Shown here: positions 20,053 to 44,486 of the stretch, piece by piece
How positions within the stretch are numbered: the first letter of the stretch is position 1
Layout of the letters: the number at the start of each line of letters is the position of its first letter
Assembly (NCBI GenBank): GCA_009760855.2
Contig: WPIO01000087.1
Coordinates: 1,729,473 to 1,793,472, forward strand
DNA from: Cristatella mucedo
Taxonomy: Eukaryota; Bryozoa; Phylactolaemata; Cristatellidae
Direction of reading: 5' to 3'
DNA: 64,000 nt
The notes under the pieces: model-generated
What the model saw: only the letters and a program-made list of their open reading frames with translations
Database searches by the model: none
What the model was told of the DNA's origin: nothing
Program-made: the position numbers and the translations under genes

Positions 20053-21180
20053 TAATAATAATAATAATGTACTTGAAAAAGCGCCCTCGGAGAACTTAAT
20101 CTCTTTCTAGGCGCTTTACATTTGCTGCAAAGGGAAATGCATTTGAATAGTAAGTAAAATCATGCTTGAAAAACAAACAAAATGAATAACACATGGTTAG
20201 GGGTGACATGCACAGGGTCAGCATGCAAATGTGGTTAGTGGCAGCATGCACAGTGTCAGCACGCATAAGCACGTGAAGGACGAATCACAGGGACCCACTA
20301 AAGGCTGTCCTAAATAGGTGTGTTTTTAAGTTCCTTTTAAATGTGGTCAGGTCAGGGGATGTTCTGACGCAGGTCGGGAGGGAGTTCCAGGATTTGGGAG
20401 CATACGAACTAAATGCACGGTCTCCAAAGGATTTGAGGTTTGTGCGAGGTATTTCTAGACTGCTGGATTCCGAAAAGCGGGTGGTACGATGCTTGGCCTG
20501 ATGGGGCAGTATGTCGGAGAGATAGGCTGGAGCCATAGAATGAAGGGACCTAAAAGTGAGCGACAAAATCTCGAAGTCAATCCGTTGCTTGACTGGTAGC
20601 CAGTGCAGGTCGGCGAGAAGTGGAGTAATGTGGCAACTGCGACGCTCACGACAAACAAGCCTAGCTGCGGAATTTTGCACCAGCTGCAATTGCCTGATCG
20701 CACATGCTGGTAGGCCAGTAAGCAGTGAGTTGCAGAAGTCGAGACGGGATGTCACGAATGCACATGGACCAACTTGGACGTGGTATCCTTATCTAAACAA
20801 GCCCGAATTTTAGCAATGTTATGAAGCTGAAAATAGGCAGATTTGACCGTGGAGCTGATATGGTCGTCTAACGAGAGGTCGCTTTGGAATATGACACCTA
20901 GGTTTCGAGCTGATTTGACAGCAGATATGCTGGCAGAGCCAATTATGAGCGTCAGCCTTTCCAATTTGCGAATCTCACTGGGTTTGCCCATAACTAGTAA
21001 GTTAGTTTTGTCATCGTTTAGTTTTAGAAAATTTGCTTCCATCCATGTGCGGATGTCATCAATGCATGCAGCAAGTGAGTTTGGAGAATTTGAGGTGCTC
21101 GAAGGCTGGGAGGGATCAAAGCAAAGGTACAACTGAGTGTCATCCGCATAGAAGTGAAAGCCTAGATTGTGCTTGGCAAT
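20053..21180 (-). mobile_element. LineA copy inserted in LineB
   Basis: An inverted, 5'-truncated LineA of about 1.13 kb: (TAA)n tail, 3' UTR, then the antisense C-terminal and RT region up to the [16 protein letters not shown] block. It is among the best preserved copies, with long open stretches at 20755-20285 and 21180-20752. AAAAT near both junctions is a possible short target duplication. Confidence 0.85.
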
Positions 21181-21268
21181 TTTATTGGCCATACGGGACC
21201 TAAGGGCGCGAGGAGGTTGAAACGGATGCAGCAGTTCAGCTAGGTATGAAGGAGCCAAACCGTGGCGG
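21181..21268 (-). mobile_element. LineB fragment, upstream side of the LineA insertion
   Basis: Antisense APSYLAELLHPFQPPRALRS matches APPYLAERLHQLQPPRTLRS of the LineB copy at 44080-44140 and joins in register with 20050-19683 once LineA is removed. Confidence 0.8.
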
Positions 21269-21299
21269 ACCTATCGTATCTGCCTCTTTGTCAGTCTGT

Positions 21300-22015
<716 letters not shown>

Positions 22016-22017
22016 CT

Positions 22018-22175
22018 TTTTATAGCGCCCTAATTATTCCTTTTTATAGCACCCTAAGAGAAGTTAATCTCTATATAGGCGCTTCACACACTCCAAGAGG
22101 CCCGAGCCCACGACCTCGGACAGACTTCGGTCGAGGCGTACACGTTAACCACTGGGCCAACTCAGCGCGCGGCAA
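22018..22175 (-). mobile_element. SineB copy
   Basis: The tail TAGCACCCTAAGAGAAGTTA, TCTCTATATAGGCGCTTCAC is followed by the antisense tRNA-like head GAGGCCCGAGCCCACGACCT and GTTAACCACTGGGCCAACTC (inverse of A-box-like TGGCCCAGTGGTTAAC). TTCCTTTTTATAGC is duplicated at the tail. Confidence 0.8.
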
Positions 22176-22760
22176 GAAGTCTAAATAGTTGCAAGCCAAT
22201 CGCAAGGCGCACGGATTTGAGAAGGATTGCCTGGTCTTTTGTCTTATGTGACCGGCCTTTGTCCGCCACATCCTAGACCACCAGCTTTACCGCCGAGATC
22301 GTGCACACTGCTCGCCCTTTCGCCGCCGTTTCTTTTCGTTTTTCGTTTTCGTTTTCGTTTCGTTTCTTTTGCCCGAGTCACGCCCGCTGCCGTTGTGTTC
22401 GCGGACAGCCCTACCGCTCCGGCAGCCCCAGCCCAGAAAGAGTGCCAAAGCGCACCCCTCCTCCGGAATTCTGTGTCGCTCGCCGGGTTCCCGTATTCGG
22501 CACCGCGGCCTTTTCTACACCCGCAGCAGCCTCTGCCTATGTGCACGTGTCTTTCTCATCGACGGCGTCCATCACGATAAAGCGACAAAAGTAGGCTTGC
22601 CGTCAAGTCGGACTACCACCAGCCAAGAGTGCCTTCCGAACATCGGCTCATCACCTGGGAGCACCTCATAACAACCTTGTTGCTATACCGTCCAGCAGCC
22701 GCAATGCAGTGCAAACGGAGCGTAGGGAAGCTCGGCTCAGCCACCAGCAGCATTGTCATC
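22175..22760. other. GC-rich intergenic segment with CGTTTT repeats
   Basis: It contains a (CGTTTT)n-like run near 22335-22365 and many CG dinucleotides. An ATG at 22704 opens MQCKRSVGKLGSATSSIVIF and then runs into the CT microsatellite. No homologue is recognised. It could be a promoter region. Confidence 0.25.
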
Positions 22761-22764
22761 TTCG

Positions 22765-23004
<240 letters not shown>

Positions 23005-23237
23005 AAGGGTCTCGTGGACGTCAAAAGTGCACTCCACCCATGTTATGAATGCGCGCGCTCCCGTGAACGAAACGCTAAACTCGACGTTGTTCTCCGTCGC
23101 GTGAATGTGCCTTTTCGCCGCTAGTAACCTTTTGCACAAACCGTGCACATGGGACTTGCCAAACTCACTGCGACCGTGGTACACGTGCTGACCGAACGGT
23201 TGACGGCTTACAGCATCAGTCGTTCGCTCGCTATATC

Positions 23238-23279
<42 letters not shown>

Positions 23280-23405
23280 TACTTGATAAAGCGCCCTCAG
23301 AGAACTTAATCTCTTTCTAGGCGCTTTACATTTGCTGCAAAGGGAAATGCAATTGAATGGTAAGTAAAATCATGGTTGAAAAACAAACAAGATGAATAAC
23401 ATGGT
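23238..23405 (-). mobile_element. LineA 3' end
   Basis: About 13 TAA units, then GCGCCCTCAGAGAACTTAAT, CTCTTTCTAGGCGCTTTACA and the 3' UTR to GATGAATAACATGG. The tail is unusually long and the hairpin is intact. Confidence 0.85.
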
Positions 23406-23559
23406 TTCGCCACACAGCCATAGCTATCGCATTGATGACGGCCAGGCTTCTGTATTTCACTACTAGCAAATATCCGCGCCCGTTCAATGACGCGCGCACG
23501 TTATGGATAAAAATCTGCAGCCTTGTTTGCCGGTCGTTCGAGACGAAATTGACACATTA

Positions 23560-24030
23560 TTTCAAATCTTACTGACCTGCATTGGCTCCACAGTCGACCG
23601 CGTATTGACTGCAATGCATTGTCACTCGCTTTAAGCTCCCTTCATTCTCTTGCTCAGAATTCCAATGCGAAATTCTTCACGATTGGGTTTAGAATCTTTC
23701 AACCCACTCTTTTCACTCAAGTCATGTAGACGTGACAGTACCAACCTTATATCCTTTGGAGACGGCGCCTTTAGTTAGTACGCTCGATAAGCCTGAGACT
23801 TGCTTCCGAGTGAAGTCATTGCATTTGATGATGTGACGACGTTTAAAAAGAAGCTAAAAACCCATCGTTTTCACTCAGCAATTACATCATCGGTGTGAAC
23901 TGCCTTGAGTTCGCTGAAGGATGCTGACACTGATCTGATGTCTATCGCCGAGTGACTTGCTTCTCGTACCGCAATACTTAAAGCTTATAGAAAGAGATTC
24001 AGTTCTTTTGAGCACTATCCAAATCACTTA
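23560..24030 (+). mobile_element. LineA C-terminal/3' UTR relic, strongly diverged
   Basis: Traces in order: CTGACCTGCATTGGCTCCAC, CTCGCTTTAAGCTCCCTTCA, CCTTATATCCTTTGGAGACG, GTTTAAAAAGAAGCTAAAAA and AGAAAGAGATTCAGTTCTTT. It is an old copy. Confidence 0.65.
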
Positions 24031-24820
24031 TCATATTAACAAATGACTTTTAAAGTAGACAAGACTGGATGTGTGAGGCGGTACCTCGCAAGACCCTAAT
24101 AGGTCGCAGTCGAAATCGGTTGGTCGTTGGTGATTGGAGTTTTCCTGCTCCTTGTGTTGTGTGCACTAATCATACTCTGGTTTGAGATTGTTTCAAGTAC
24201 TGGACCAGATAAATCGGACTCCCAAGGTCTTCGTCTGTCTTTAATTAAGAGAAATTCTAGTGACTCGAGCTCCAGCAAGGGAGATTATCTAGGCAATACA
24301 TTGCAGCCCTTCAAAAGCCAGATGGCGGTGAAGGGGAAATTAATTTAAATCTTTGCAGGTAATGCTAGATGCATTTTAAATATCCACTACCAAGATGGCC
24401 TTAATTTAACTTGGGAGCAGAGAAAGTTGGCTTGCTAAATCAGCCAGATTATGACAGCGATCCTTATAATTAGAGGCCTCTGCACTCATAATTGTTAGGA
24501 GCCAGCCTAATCTATTGTTTAGACAGTGCCAAAGTTGAGCCCGAGTGATGGGTTGAACAGTTATCAGTTATGGCTCGTGTCGTACACATGTAGCTGTACA
24601 AGACTCGATATGATGTATCCTACTCGCATACATGACACGGACTTGTAGCTAAGGTACGTGAGTTATAGATCGCTGTCAAGCTTGGCGATTGTTGCCATAG
24701 CTTCTTGTGACCCTGTGGTTTCATTAACCTGCTAGCTGTCTTCACAACGCTAGCCTCTCTAGTATCTGTCCTGCATCTGCAAGGACTAGCACTGGTTTGT
24801 GGAGCTGTCAGCGTGGCAAT
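24030..24820. other. No recognised feature
   Basis: A plus-strand frame at 24127-24348 includes a hydrophobic stretch but begins without an ATG. It is treated as chance. Confidence 0.4.
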
Positions 24821-24821
24821 A

Positions 24822-24880
24822 ACAATAATAATAATAATGCATTTGATAAAGGCGCTTTACAATTGCTGTAAAGGAGGCAA
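24822..24880 (-). mobile_element. LineA 3' tail stub with internal deletion
   Basis: AACAATAATAATAATAATGC, then ATTTGATAAAGGCGCTTTAC: the middle of the hairpin is missing. Confidence 0.65.
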
Positions 24881-26099
24881 GGGATTTTAGTTCAGGAGCG
24901 GTGTCAGCCAGTCGGTGTTCTTACGTTCTTTTGTTCTTACGTTCCTCCGCATTGTCGCCCAAAACTACCTAACCTTTTATTACGGTGCAGATTCTCGGCT
25001 TACCGCTGCTTCCATTCCTTCCAGAGTGCCTAGGTAAGGTGTCAAAACGGCCCATCTCTCACGCAGTTTGTGTGCTCGCGAAATTCGCACTGGCATAAAG
25101 CTACGTTTCCTCTAGCTAATTGATGATATGCCCAACTAAAATAGTTTTGTACAAACATGGTGGCAAATGTTTTGTTGGTTTATTGTTGCCAACCACTGAA
25201 TTTCTCTTGCCTGACCCTAGATATACCAGACAAAGCCTCGGTCGTTCCCTGAGCAGATGTGACTAGCGGCAGGCTTTCTCCGGCAGAATGCCTTAGCCCT
25301 TACGCATCGCCCCGACGCAAGTCCACTTAAGAGTCGTTCGTTGACCTTTCACTGGTTATTAGAGGCGGCTTAATGCACCCATGATTGCATCTTCTGTCAT
25401 TTCTTTATTAACAATATCCTTCGCGAGCCTCGCCTGCAGACCTTTATATTTTTACCTTTTACTCACTCCTTGGATACAGCAGGTCAGCAGTTTCTACGCC
25501 GAAATTAAAGCTATGCTTTTCAGCGATATTTTTCCTAGCAAAAAATTAATTCCGTGGACGCAACTTTTCTTCAATAGAAAGCAAGGATTTTTATTGAGGA
25601 GCCCAACTAATCATCTGCAGAAATAATCTGTGGATTAGCAGCCCGGTGGTGCCGCTGCTCGGAACGACATAGCTGACTTTTAAGATCCTCTGCTACGATT
25701 ACAACTCAATGCCAATCTTCTATGCCCGGTTTTAAGAATTAGGAACAGTCTTTAACGATAAATGGAGAGGGACACTGGAAAGTAAAGCGCCGGAGGCTGC
25801 CGACTTTGCGCGCGAAGTCGGTCGCACTGTGGCCAGCCTTCACCCCTGCTCACGTTCTGGCCTGCCATAGACATATGCATTGGATGAATCCTCTAGAACA
25901 GCGGCATTTATATACAACAGTAACTCTTCCTACATTAATTAAATATAAAATAATATTAATTATTTTTTATTAATATTTGTATTATACGTTCGAGTTTGCT
26001 GTAGCCTGTGCTAACGACATACCTATCTGCGGCCGACCCACTTCCTCTCTGTGACGTTCGAGTGTTCCTCGTGGTTCGTTCCCGCCGCGCCGTCTAAGA
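24880..26099 (+). promoter_or_regulatory. Upstream region of PRMT1
   Basis: No repeat is recognised in the 1.2 kb before the start codon. The last ~80 bases are moderately CG-rich (GCGGCCGACCC, CCGCCGCGCCG) and are taken as 5' UTR and core promoter. The transcription start cannot be placed. Confidence 0.35.
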
Positions 26100-36924
<10,825 letters not shown>

Positions 36925-37400
36925 AGGAGAGCTGCACTTAATCAGTCGCAGCCACGGTGGTTGCGATCTACCTGCCGAGCGGCCGTGAGCTGCTTGGCTA
37001 GTCGGTCGTTCGACATTTACGACCCGAGTTGGAGCAAGGGCGGCTGCTGGCTCTCAAGTTTCACCAGTCCGTGCGAGCACCGCTCCGTGTGCTGAGGCAG
37101 CGCAGGAATTGCGACATCGCTGAGCAAGCCATCGATGTAATGCTGGCTTCTCTTGTGGTGGTGATCAGCCGGTCGCATTCTGCCTGTGACCGCTGCCATG
37201 GTATGCTGTTTGGTGATTCTCCGAGAAGTCACTAGTCTGCTTCGTGGTCGGCTGCTGTCACTTGACGAAGCAGCGTTGCTCTAGCTGTTCATCGGTTTCT
37301 TTTTGTTCAAGCAAAGCCTGGCCTGCTTTGTTATATGTTGTATACAGAACTCTTGTGCAAAGCGTTATCTTATAATTGGCGAATACAAATTTGGTGAACA
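36925..37400 (+). other. Probable PRMT1 3' UTR
   Basis: GC-balanced, non-repeat sequence after the stop. A variant poly(A) signal AATACA at 37382 is followed by a T-rich/GT stretch (TGTTTTTTATTGGTTG). No AATAAA was identified before it, so the exact 3' end is a guess. Confidence 0.4.
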
Positions 37401-37714
37401 TGTTTTTTATTGGTTGCTGACCGCTGACGCGATGAATACCTGTCTAATTTGAAGCAGAAATGTAGCCTTCAACCGGCTCGCTGCCTGCTGAATAAGCTCT
37501 TTTTTAACGAGGCTCCGAAAGTTGCCACAACCCTAGCTTGAACAAGTGGCTTGAGCTGAGGTCTAGCCTTGTAGACTGCTCATACCTGTTAAGAAACCAA
37601 CGTTATGTCACTGCTCTCAGCTGACCTAGATCCCAAAGCTGAAGAAGACGATCAACTAGTATATTTTGCTGTCGGTGTTCGTGGCCCTCTGATTTGACAT
37701 GTGCCAATAGTGGC

Positions 37715-38705
37715 TTTGATGCTAACAAGTCCTTTAAACCATATCCACACTCACTGTCCTACTCCTACGTTGCATTGATCTGCTGCTGCCATGCATAACT
37801 AACATCATTAGTGTCATCAACCTCAGTTCATGTAACAGCAACTTTCTAAAAAGCCACTGCCAAACTTGTCAGGCCACTACTCAAGAAAGCAACACTAGAC
37901 CAAGAGAATTAGTGCTACTACCGCCCAGTCGCCCTACTCCCATTTCTATCAGACACCGGAACGAGTCGTGGCAGAAGAGCTGAACTCATGTATTAAAACT
38001 TGCTAGTAAGTTCCAGTCTGGCGTTAGAGCTAATCACTCCAGAGTCAGCATTGCTTCGGGTTTACAACGACATTTGTAGAGTTATCTCTGCTTGTTTTGC
38101 TCGCCAGCTTTTGCCAGCTTTTGATGCTGTCGATCACCAAGCCCTTAAGCGACTCTCATCTCACCCTGGCATCACTGGCACGGGTCTGCAATGGTTCAGG
38201 TCACACTTCAGTGAGATACTCCAGAGTATTGATATGAATGGACAAAGATCATCTGAGGTACCTCTGAAGTATGGGGTACATCAGGGCTCCATGATTGGTC
38301 CGGTTCTTCTCACGATTTATACTCAGCCTCTTGCCCGTATAATTACCAAGCACAATGTAGGTTTTCACTTCTATGCGGACGACACTCAGATGTACCTTTG
38401 CTTTGATCCCTCCCAACCCTCAAGCATGTCGAGTTCTCTTAACTCCTTTGCTGGATGTATTGATGGCAGCAAGTTGTCCTAAATTGAATGAGGATACAAC
38501 CAACTTACTAGTTACGGGCGAACTAAACGTGATTCCGTAATTGGAAAGGCTAACGCTCAAAATCGGCTGTGCCAGTATTTGTCCTGTCGAATCTGCACGA
38601 AGTCTATGCCATGTTCCAAAGTGACCTTTCGTTAAACTACCGCATCAGCTCCACAATCAAGTCTTCTTTTCAGCTAGATAACATTGCTAAAATTCGGGCA
38701 TCGGC
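37715..38705 (+). mobile_element. LineA copy (RT region), diverged
   Basis: Begins in the pre-RT region (TGTCCTACTCCTACGTTGCA). It keeps [44 protein letters not shown] and the intact [19 protein letters not shown] block at about 38365-38420. Many indels are present. Confidence 0.85.
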
Positions 38706-38970
38706 CTTCGAGGGCATCGGCCCGAACCAGCAGCTTAGTTAAGCCTCGTGTTCGCGGTGTTAGCTTTTGATTCAGTATCAGCTCAAAGGCATTCACCATA
38801 TACTACGCACGGCTCTCAAACATCGTTTGAATTAGCGCCGGGTAGTGGAAAGGTGGGTGCCACAGGCTGGCGGCTGCGGCGATCCGGCAGTGGCAGCCCT
38901 CATCGGCATCTGCAGCTCTTTACGGGGGGGGGGGGGGAGGGCAGGTCTTCCAGCCTGAGCGACTGAGAGT
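38706..38970. other. Unassigned insert between two LineA pieces
   Basis: Not LineA. It contains a G12 run near 38925-38937. It may be an insertion into, or a junction between, two LineA copies. Confidence 0.35.
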
Positions 38971-38974
38971 TTAG

Positions 38975-39520
38975 AGATGGTGCAAAACTCGGCAGCAGCT
39001 CGGCTTGTCTGTCGTTAGCGTTGCAGCGTAGCCACTCGAGGCCACTTCTCACAGACTTCTGACTTCCGGTCAAGCAGCGTAGTGAATTCAGGCCTATGCT
39101 GTCGCTCTCTTTTAGGCCACTCTCTGGCTCCAGCGCCCTAACTATCCGTGCTACTTCCCACTAATGCTAAGCGCAGTGTCGCCAGCTCACCTGACTCAAA
39201 CAATTTACCCGTGCCTTGTGCGAGTTAGCCTCAAATGCATTAGAGACCGTGCCTTTTTTTTTACATTTGTTTGCAAAGCCTGGAGCGTACTCCCAGCTGA
39301 CTTTACGACATCCACTGACTTGACGGCGTTTTGACATAAGCTAAAAATGCACATGTTTCTCCCAGCTTTGTTTGATTCTTTCGAATTGGCTTCTGTGTGC
39401 CAATGCGTTCTTATGCTGTGCATACAGTTGCTAACCGCGTTGGTGTTTTTTCCACAGCATAAGCAGATTTCCTAATGAGTTAAGAGATTGAGTTCTCTAA
39501 GGGTGCCTTATAAATGGACT
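38975..39520 (+). mobile_element. LineA C-terminal to 3' end, diverged
   Basis: GGTGCAAAACTCGGCAGCAG (QNSAA block), CTTCCGGTCAAGCAGCG (PVKQR), then a degraded 3' UTR to GAGATTGAGTTCTCTAAGGG. Confidence 0.75.
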
Positions 39521-40100
39521 ATATTCTTTCCTTATCCTGTTGTTGGAAAATAAATGGCGGCAATGGCAACGACTGGTGGGATAATTACATAATTAAAATC
39601 TATGCGCATCCGCCACTCACGTGTCGAGAAAAAGGCAAAATTTCTACAGCCTCGATAATAGTTGACATAGCTTGCCCTACCTGAAAGACCTGGCTGCGCC
39701 AATGACCATAACGGACAACTATCTCGTACGGCTCCCGGACAAGAGAGCGGCCTCGAGCGACTCCTAGTGCGGTGTGCACATTTACCTGATTTCATGCAAA
39801 CAAGGATAGTGGCAGAGTGACCAGTGTAAGCATGCAAATGCATACAGCGAATGATTTCAACGGGCTCACCATATGCTGGGAGAAACTGGTGCATTTCTAG
39901 GTTTTGTTTTAAATTTTTTCCAAGTCACGTGAAATTGGGAAGTCAGACGGCATTGAGACCCCGCTTCTGAGTGCATACAAGCTGAAGGTAAAAGTTTCTC
40001 CGTGCAGCGTAGTGACAGAAAAATCAGAAAATAATTCATAATATCAAACTTATTGCGATAAAAATTAAAATAGCGCTATTGCATCCATTTACCCTGTTAC
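39520..40100. other. No recognised feature
   Basis: Intergenic sequence; open frames without known homologues. Confidence 0.4.
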
Positions 40101-40149
40101 GTCGTGATACCCTTCGGGTATTACGCTACTGTCTTCACTGTGACTATTT

Positions 40150-41678
40150 ATGACCTGTCCTCAGATATGCAATACAAAAAAGGACCTAGTTAGCATAGGG
40201 TGCCAGGTCGCCATTAGTCGAGACCTACCGTCGGGCCTTCTTTGGTGGGTGAATGAGAAACTCCCTGCATCCAGCAGTCGCCCTATCAACAGCTCGGCTA
40301 TCAATCCCACGACCCGCAAGTTTAAAGTGCTGAATAGCACTCGTTGCAGTAGTAGCTCACCTGCCGTCCCTCAGCATGTTGCAAAACGTCAGCCGACGAT
40401 AGTTACTAAGGTCCAATACATATTCGAAAGAGTTGCGTCTGCCAGGCCGGCTACACACCCACTTGAATGCAAGTCACTTAACACTTAATCGGCATCGCGC
40501 GGTTGCTGGAAAGCCTCTTAAATTCAGCCTACTGCATGTCCTCTTGCTAACAATCAAGGGGTTACTTATCCGCAATCAGGTTGTCCAGGAGTAGCTAGAT
40601 GCATTTCTGCTTACCGAAACGTGGATGACGCATTGTTCCAGTAGCTGTAAATGTGAGACCACCCCACCCGGGTTTTCATTCTTTCAGTCCGTGCTTTCTG
40701 ACAAGGTTGGTGGCGGAGTTGCAATTGTTGTTCGTGAATCGTTTTGCTATTAACTATAAGATATGCTGTGCTACGCTTGGACCATCGTTTGAGTCCGTTG
40801 CAATCAGGTCCTCATCAAATTAGTGCATCTCACTAATGTGATATAGTGACCTCGTGCTGGCAGTCTAAACTTGTTTATAGAGGAGTTTTTGGAGTTCCTC
40901 ACTAAATATTTGTGAGTGACAGGCCGTTACTGATTGCAGGAGACTTCAATATTCACGCTGACAACCCTATCAACAGCCAGGTATGCTCATCTCTCGACTG
41001 TCTGCAGAATTTTGCTATGGTCCAACACGTTAGTCATACCACCCACGTCTGCGGCCATATCCTTGATCTCGTGATTGCTAAGTATGTCTGTCCCTGACCT
41101 TGTGGTGTGCCCACTGACCCTCTCGGATCATTTTTGGGTCTCGTTTACTGTTCCTGCTCCCTCGCACGTACAGGGTAATGTCAAACTTGTCCAGTGACGT
41201 AACTTAAAGTGCATTGATATAGACGCATTTTTGATATCCGTCTGTGATGCGGGTCTTCTTGATCTGCATCTAGACTCGACCCGATAACTCTCACTGAGGC
41301 GAAAACTGAGCATAAAACTCAGGAGCGCTCTTGACAAGCATGCTCCAGTTCATTCGATCCGTGTACAGAGTCGTGGGGATTACTTTTGATTTACAAAACA
41401 AACTTCAAAAGATGCACCGTGTTAGGAGCAGGCTTGAAATCTATCCAGTCAATGTCAAAGATTTACTTCGAGTTTACACCAGGAAGCTTAAAAAAGCCAG
41501 GGCTTCTTTTTTCAATCGAAAACCAAAATCCTGCCAGTCAGAACCAAAACATATTTATAAGATAATAAACAATTTACTGGCCAATGCTGAAAGGTCTGAC
41601 CCTCCAGGTATTAAAGGCTCAGCAAAAATGTTTTCAGCCTTCTTTATGGAAAAATTGTGCACATTTGTGCCTCCATAA
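40150..41678 (+). pseudogene. LineB ORF, N-terminal and endonuclease part
   Basis: An open stretch 40150-40488 (112 codons) leads into the endonuclease region, with stops near 40590-40850. MSDRPLLIAGDFNIHADNPI lies at 40912, then VCGHILDLVI. The linker before the RT reads KLKKARASFFNRK at about 41485. Confidence 0.7.
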
Positions 41679-41804
41679 AGCCCCCTCCGAGTAAAGCGGT
41701 TTCGGAATCACAAGCTGTGACCTACCTTAAAAGATTTTCTGAAGTTTCTGCATGCCGTGTGGCTACCTTAATAAGGTCTACTAAAAAGAGCTCGTCTCCT
41801 AATA

Positions 41805-42775
41805 AAAATAATAATAATAATTCACTTGATAAAGCGCCCTCAGAGAACTCAATCTCTCTCTAGGCGCTTTACATTTGCTGTAAAGTGAAATGTAATTGAA
41901 TGGTAAGTAAAATCATGCTTGAAAAACAAACGAGATGAATAATATGGTTAGGGGTGACATGCACAGGGTCAGCATGCAAATGTGGTTAGTGGCAGCATGC
42001 ACAGTGTCAGCACGCATAAGCACATCAAAGACGAATCACAGGGACCCACTAAATGCTGTCAAAGGGTTTAAGGTTTGTATGAGGTATTTCTAGACTGTTG
42101 GATTCCGAAAAGCGGGTGGTACGATGCTTGGCCTGATGGGGTAGTATATCTGACAGATAGGCTGGAGCCATAGAATGAAGGGACCAAAAAGTGAGCGACA
42201 AAACCTTGAAGTCAATCCGTTGCTTGACTGGTAGGCAGTGCAGGTCGGCAAGAAGTGGTGTGATGTGGCAACTGCGACGCTCACGACAGACAAGCCTAGC
42301 TGCAGAGTTTTGCACAAGCTGCAATCGCCTGATCGCACATGCTGGTAGGCCAGTAAGCAGTGAGTTGCAGAAGTCGAGACGGGATGTCACGAATGCATGG
42401 ACCAACTTAGACGTGGTATCCTTATCTAAACAAGCCCGAATTTAGCAATGTTATGAAGCTGAAAATAGGCGGATTTGACTGTGGAGCTGATATGGTCGTC
42501 TAACGAGAGGTCGCTTTGGAATATGACACCTAGATTCCGAGCTGATTCGACAGGAGATATGCTGGCAGAGCCAATTTTGAGAGTCAGCCTTTCCAATCTC
42601 TGGATCACACTGGGTTTGCCCATAACTAGTAAGTTAGTTTTATCATCGTTAGGTTTTAGAAAATTTGCTGTCATCCATGTGCGGATGTCATTAATGCATG
42701 CAGCTCGTGAGTTGAGAGAATTTGAGGTGCTCGAAGGCTGGGAGGGATCAAAGCAAAGGTACACCTGAAGATCAT
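41805..42775 (-). mobile_element. LineA copy inserted in LineB
   Basis: Inverted: (AATA)n tail, GCGCCCTCAGAGAACTCAAT, 3' UTR, C-terminal and RT coding up to [18 protein letters not shown]. It is 5'-truncated, lacks about 100 bases near 42060, and has long open frames. LineB resumes after it (RTVLKKPGLDTEAFANYRPI from about 42896). Confidence 0.85.
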
Positions 42776-42984
42776 ATACAATCATTTCTGTGGTCTTCAC
42801 TGGCAGGCCATCCTAGCCATTCCGTAACCGAGATTTTCAAAGCTTCTTTGAAAAAAAATGGTCGTACCCAAGTTCTTCAAATCGGTAATCGTTAGAACGG
42901 TACTTAAAAAGCCTGGATTAGATACAGAGGCCTTTGCAAACTATCGTCCGATTTCCCTTCTTCCTTTTTGCCAAAGATTCTTGA

Positions 42985-44486
42985 AAAATGGTCGCCAAGC
43001 AGCTCGTTATACATTTTGAAAAGAACGTATTGTCAGAAACATTTCAATTGGGTTTCAAAAGGCAGCCCTCCACTGGAACTGCTCTCTTCCGTGTTAAGAA
43101 TGACATTATATGCAGCAACGATGAAAGGAATGTCACTTCCTTAGCTATGCTAGATATATCAGCTGCCTTTGTTACCGTTGATCACGATGTCCTACTTGAA
43201 CGATAGAGAACGACGATCAGTCTAGCAGACAAGGCACTAGCGTACTTTAAACCGTATTAGTGCGATCGTGTTCAATCCGTGACGTGTAGGTGTTACGTCT
43301 TACCCGCGAGACCGGTCACCGGTGGACTCCCTCAAGGGTCTGTACTCGGTCCCTTGCTGTTCTCCATTTATACACAACCTCTGGGAAAAGTGATTAATGC
43401 CCATGGAATATAATAACACTTTCATGCTGATGATGCTCTGCTGTATTTGTCATTCAAACCGTCGGGAATCTGCTGCAACTGATAAACTGATTTCTTGCCT
43501 TGCCGACATTCAATCCTGGATGTCGAAACATTTCTTGAAACTAAATGACGATACAACTGAACTGTTGCTCATAGGAAACCCTAAGCGTGTGGTTGGATTT
43601 AAAGGCTTTGCTCTTCTAATAGGTGATGCTGTTGTGCGACCGTCGCAACGTGATCGCAATTTAGGTGTCGTTTTCAAAAGCTCTGTAAATTTTAAAAGTT
43701 TCATTCAGAAGACTGCTCCTACAGCTAGCCATCACGCCCGATCCCTATCTAAGATAAGGAACTGTCTTCCAAGGTGGCCTGAAAATTACCTAGCTCCTTA
43801 GTTTATCTCGGCTTGATTATTGTAATTCTCTCTTAGCTGGGATACCAAAAACAGCAATTAGGCCACTGCAAACGGTTAAGAACTCTTTTAGCTGAGATAC
43901 CAAAAAAAGCAAGTAGGCCACTGCAAACGGCTAAAAATATGGCTGCAATGCTGGTGTTCAAGTCCCAGAAGTTTGACCACGTGTCTCCTTTGCTAAAAGA
44001 CCTAGGATAACTGCAGGTTCATCAACGGATACAGAGCAAAGTTCTTACGCTGACCCACAAGGCCCGCCATAGCTTGGCTCCTCCATACCTAGCTGAACGG
44101 CTGCACCAGTTACAGCCTCCTCGTACCCTACGGTCATGTATGGACAATTAGCTGTTTCATTCTTCCGCTTAAAGACCGTTGACGACAGAAGCTTTAGCTC
44201 TGCAGGTCCTAGACTGTGGAGCTCGCTTTCAATATTCTTAAGCAAGGATAACTATTCTCTTACTGCGGACTATGGCTTATCCTTTCCAGCGGTCCTGAGC
44301 TGCTACTTCCATTATACTCACTACCTCAACTGCTCTCCTGACTCTGCTACGCTTCCTACTTTGTTTTTGTTGCGTGAGCGGAAGTCTGTTGGCTACCAAA
44401 TGCGTACCAAAAGCCGCTTAGGCTGTGAGTGCGCTATACAAAACTTTCCTGCGTTACACCCCGAATGCGTACCGAAAGCCGCTTAG
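42985..44486 (+). pseudogene. LineB ORF, reverse transcriptase and C-terminal part
   Basis: Open pieces 42988-43206 (KQLVIHFEKN, SAAFVTVDHD), 43397-43801 (ESAATDKLISCLADIQSWMS, DDTTELLLIG, RDRNLGVVFKSSVNF) and 44136-44486 (FPAVLSCYFHYTHYLNCSPD). A tandem duplication of about 55 bp lies at 43829-43935 and one of 65 bp at 44400-44525. Confidence 0.8.

Noticed and set aside
24127-24348. Possible small membrane protein (VIGVFLLLVLCALIILWF)
   Set aside because: No ATG at the start, no homologue, and it lies in old repeat-rich intergenic DNA; one hydrophobic run is expected by chance.
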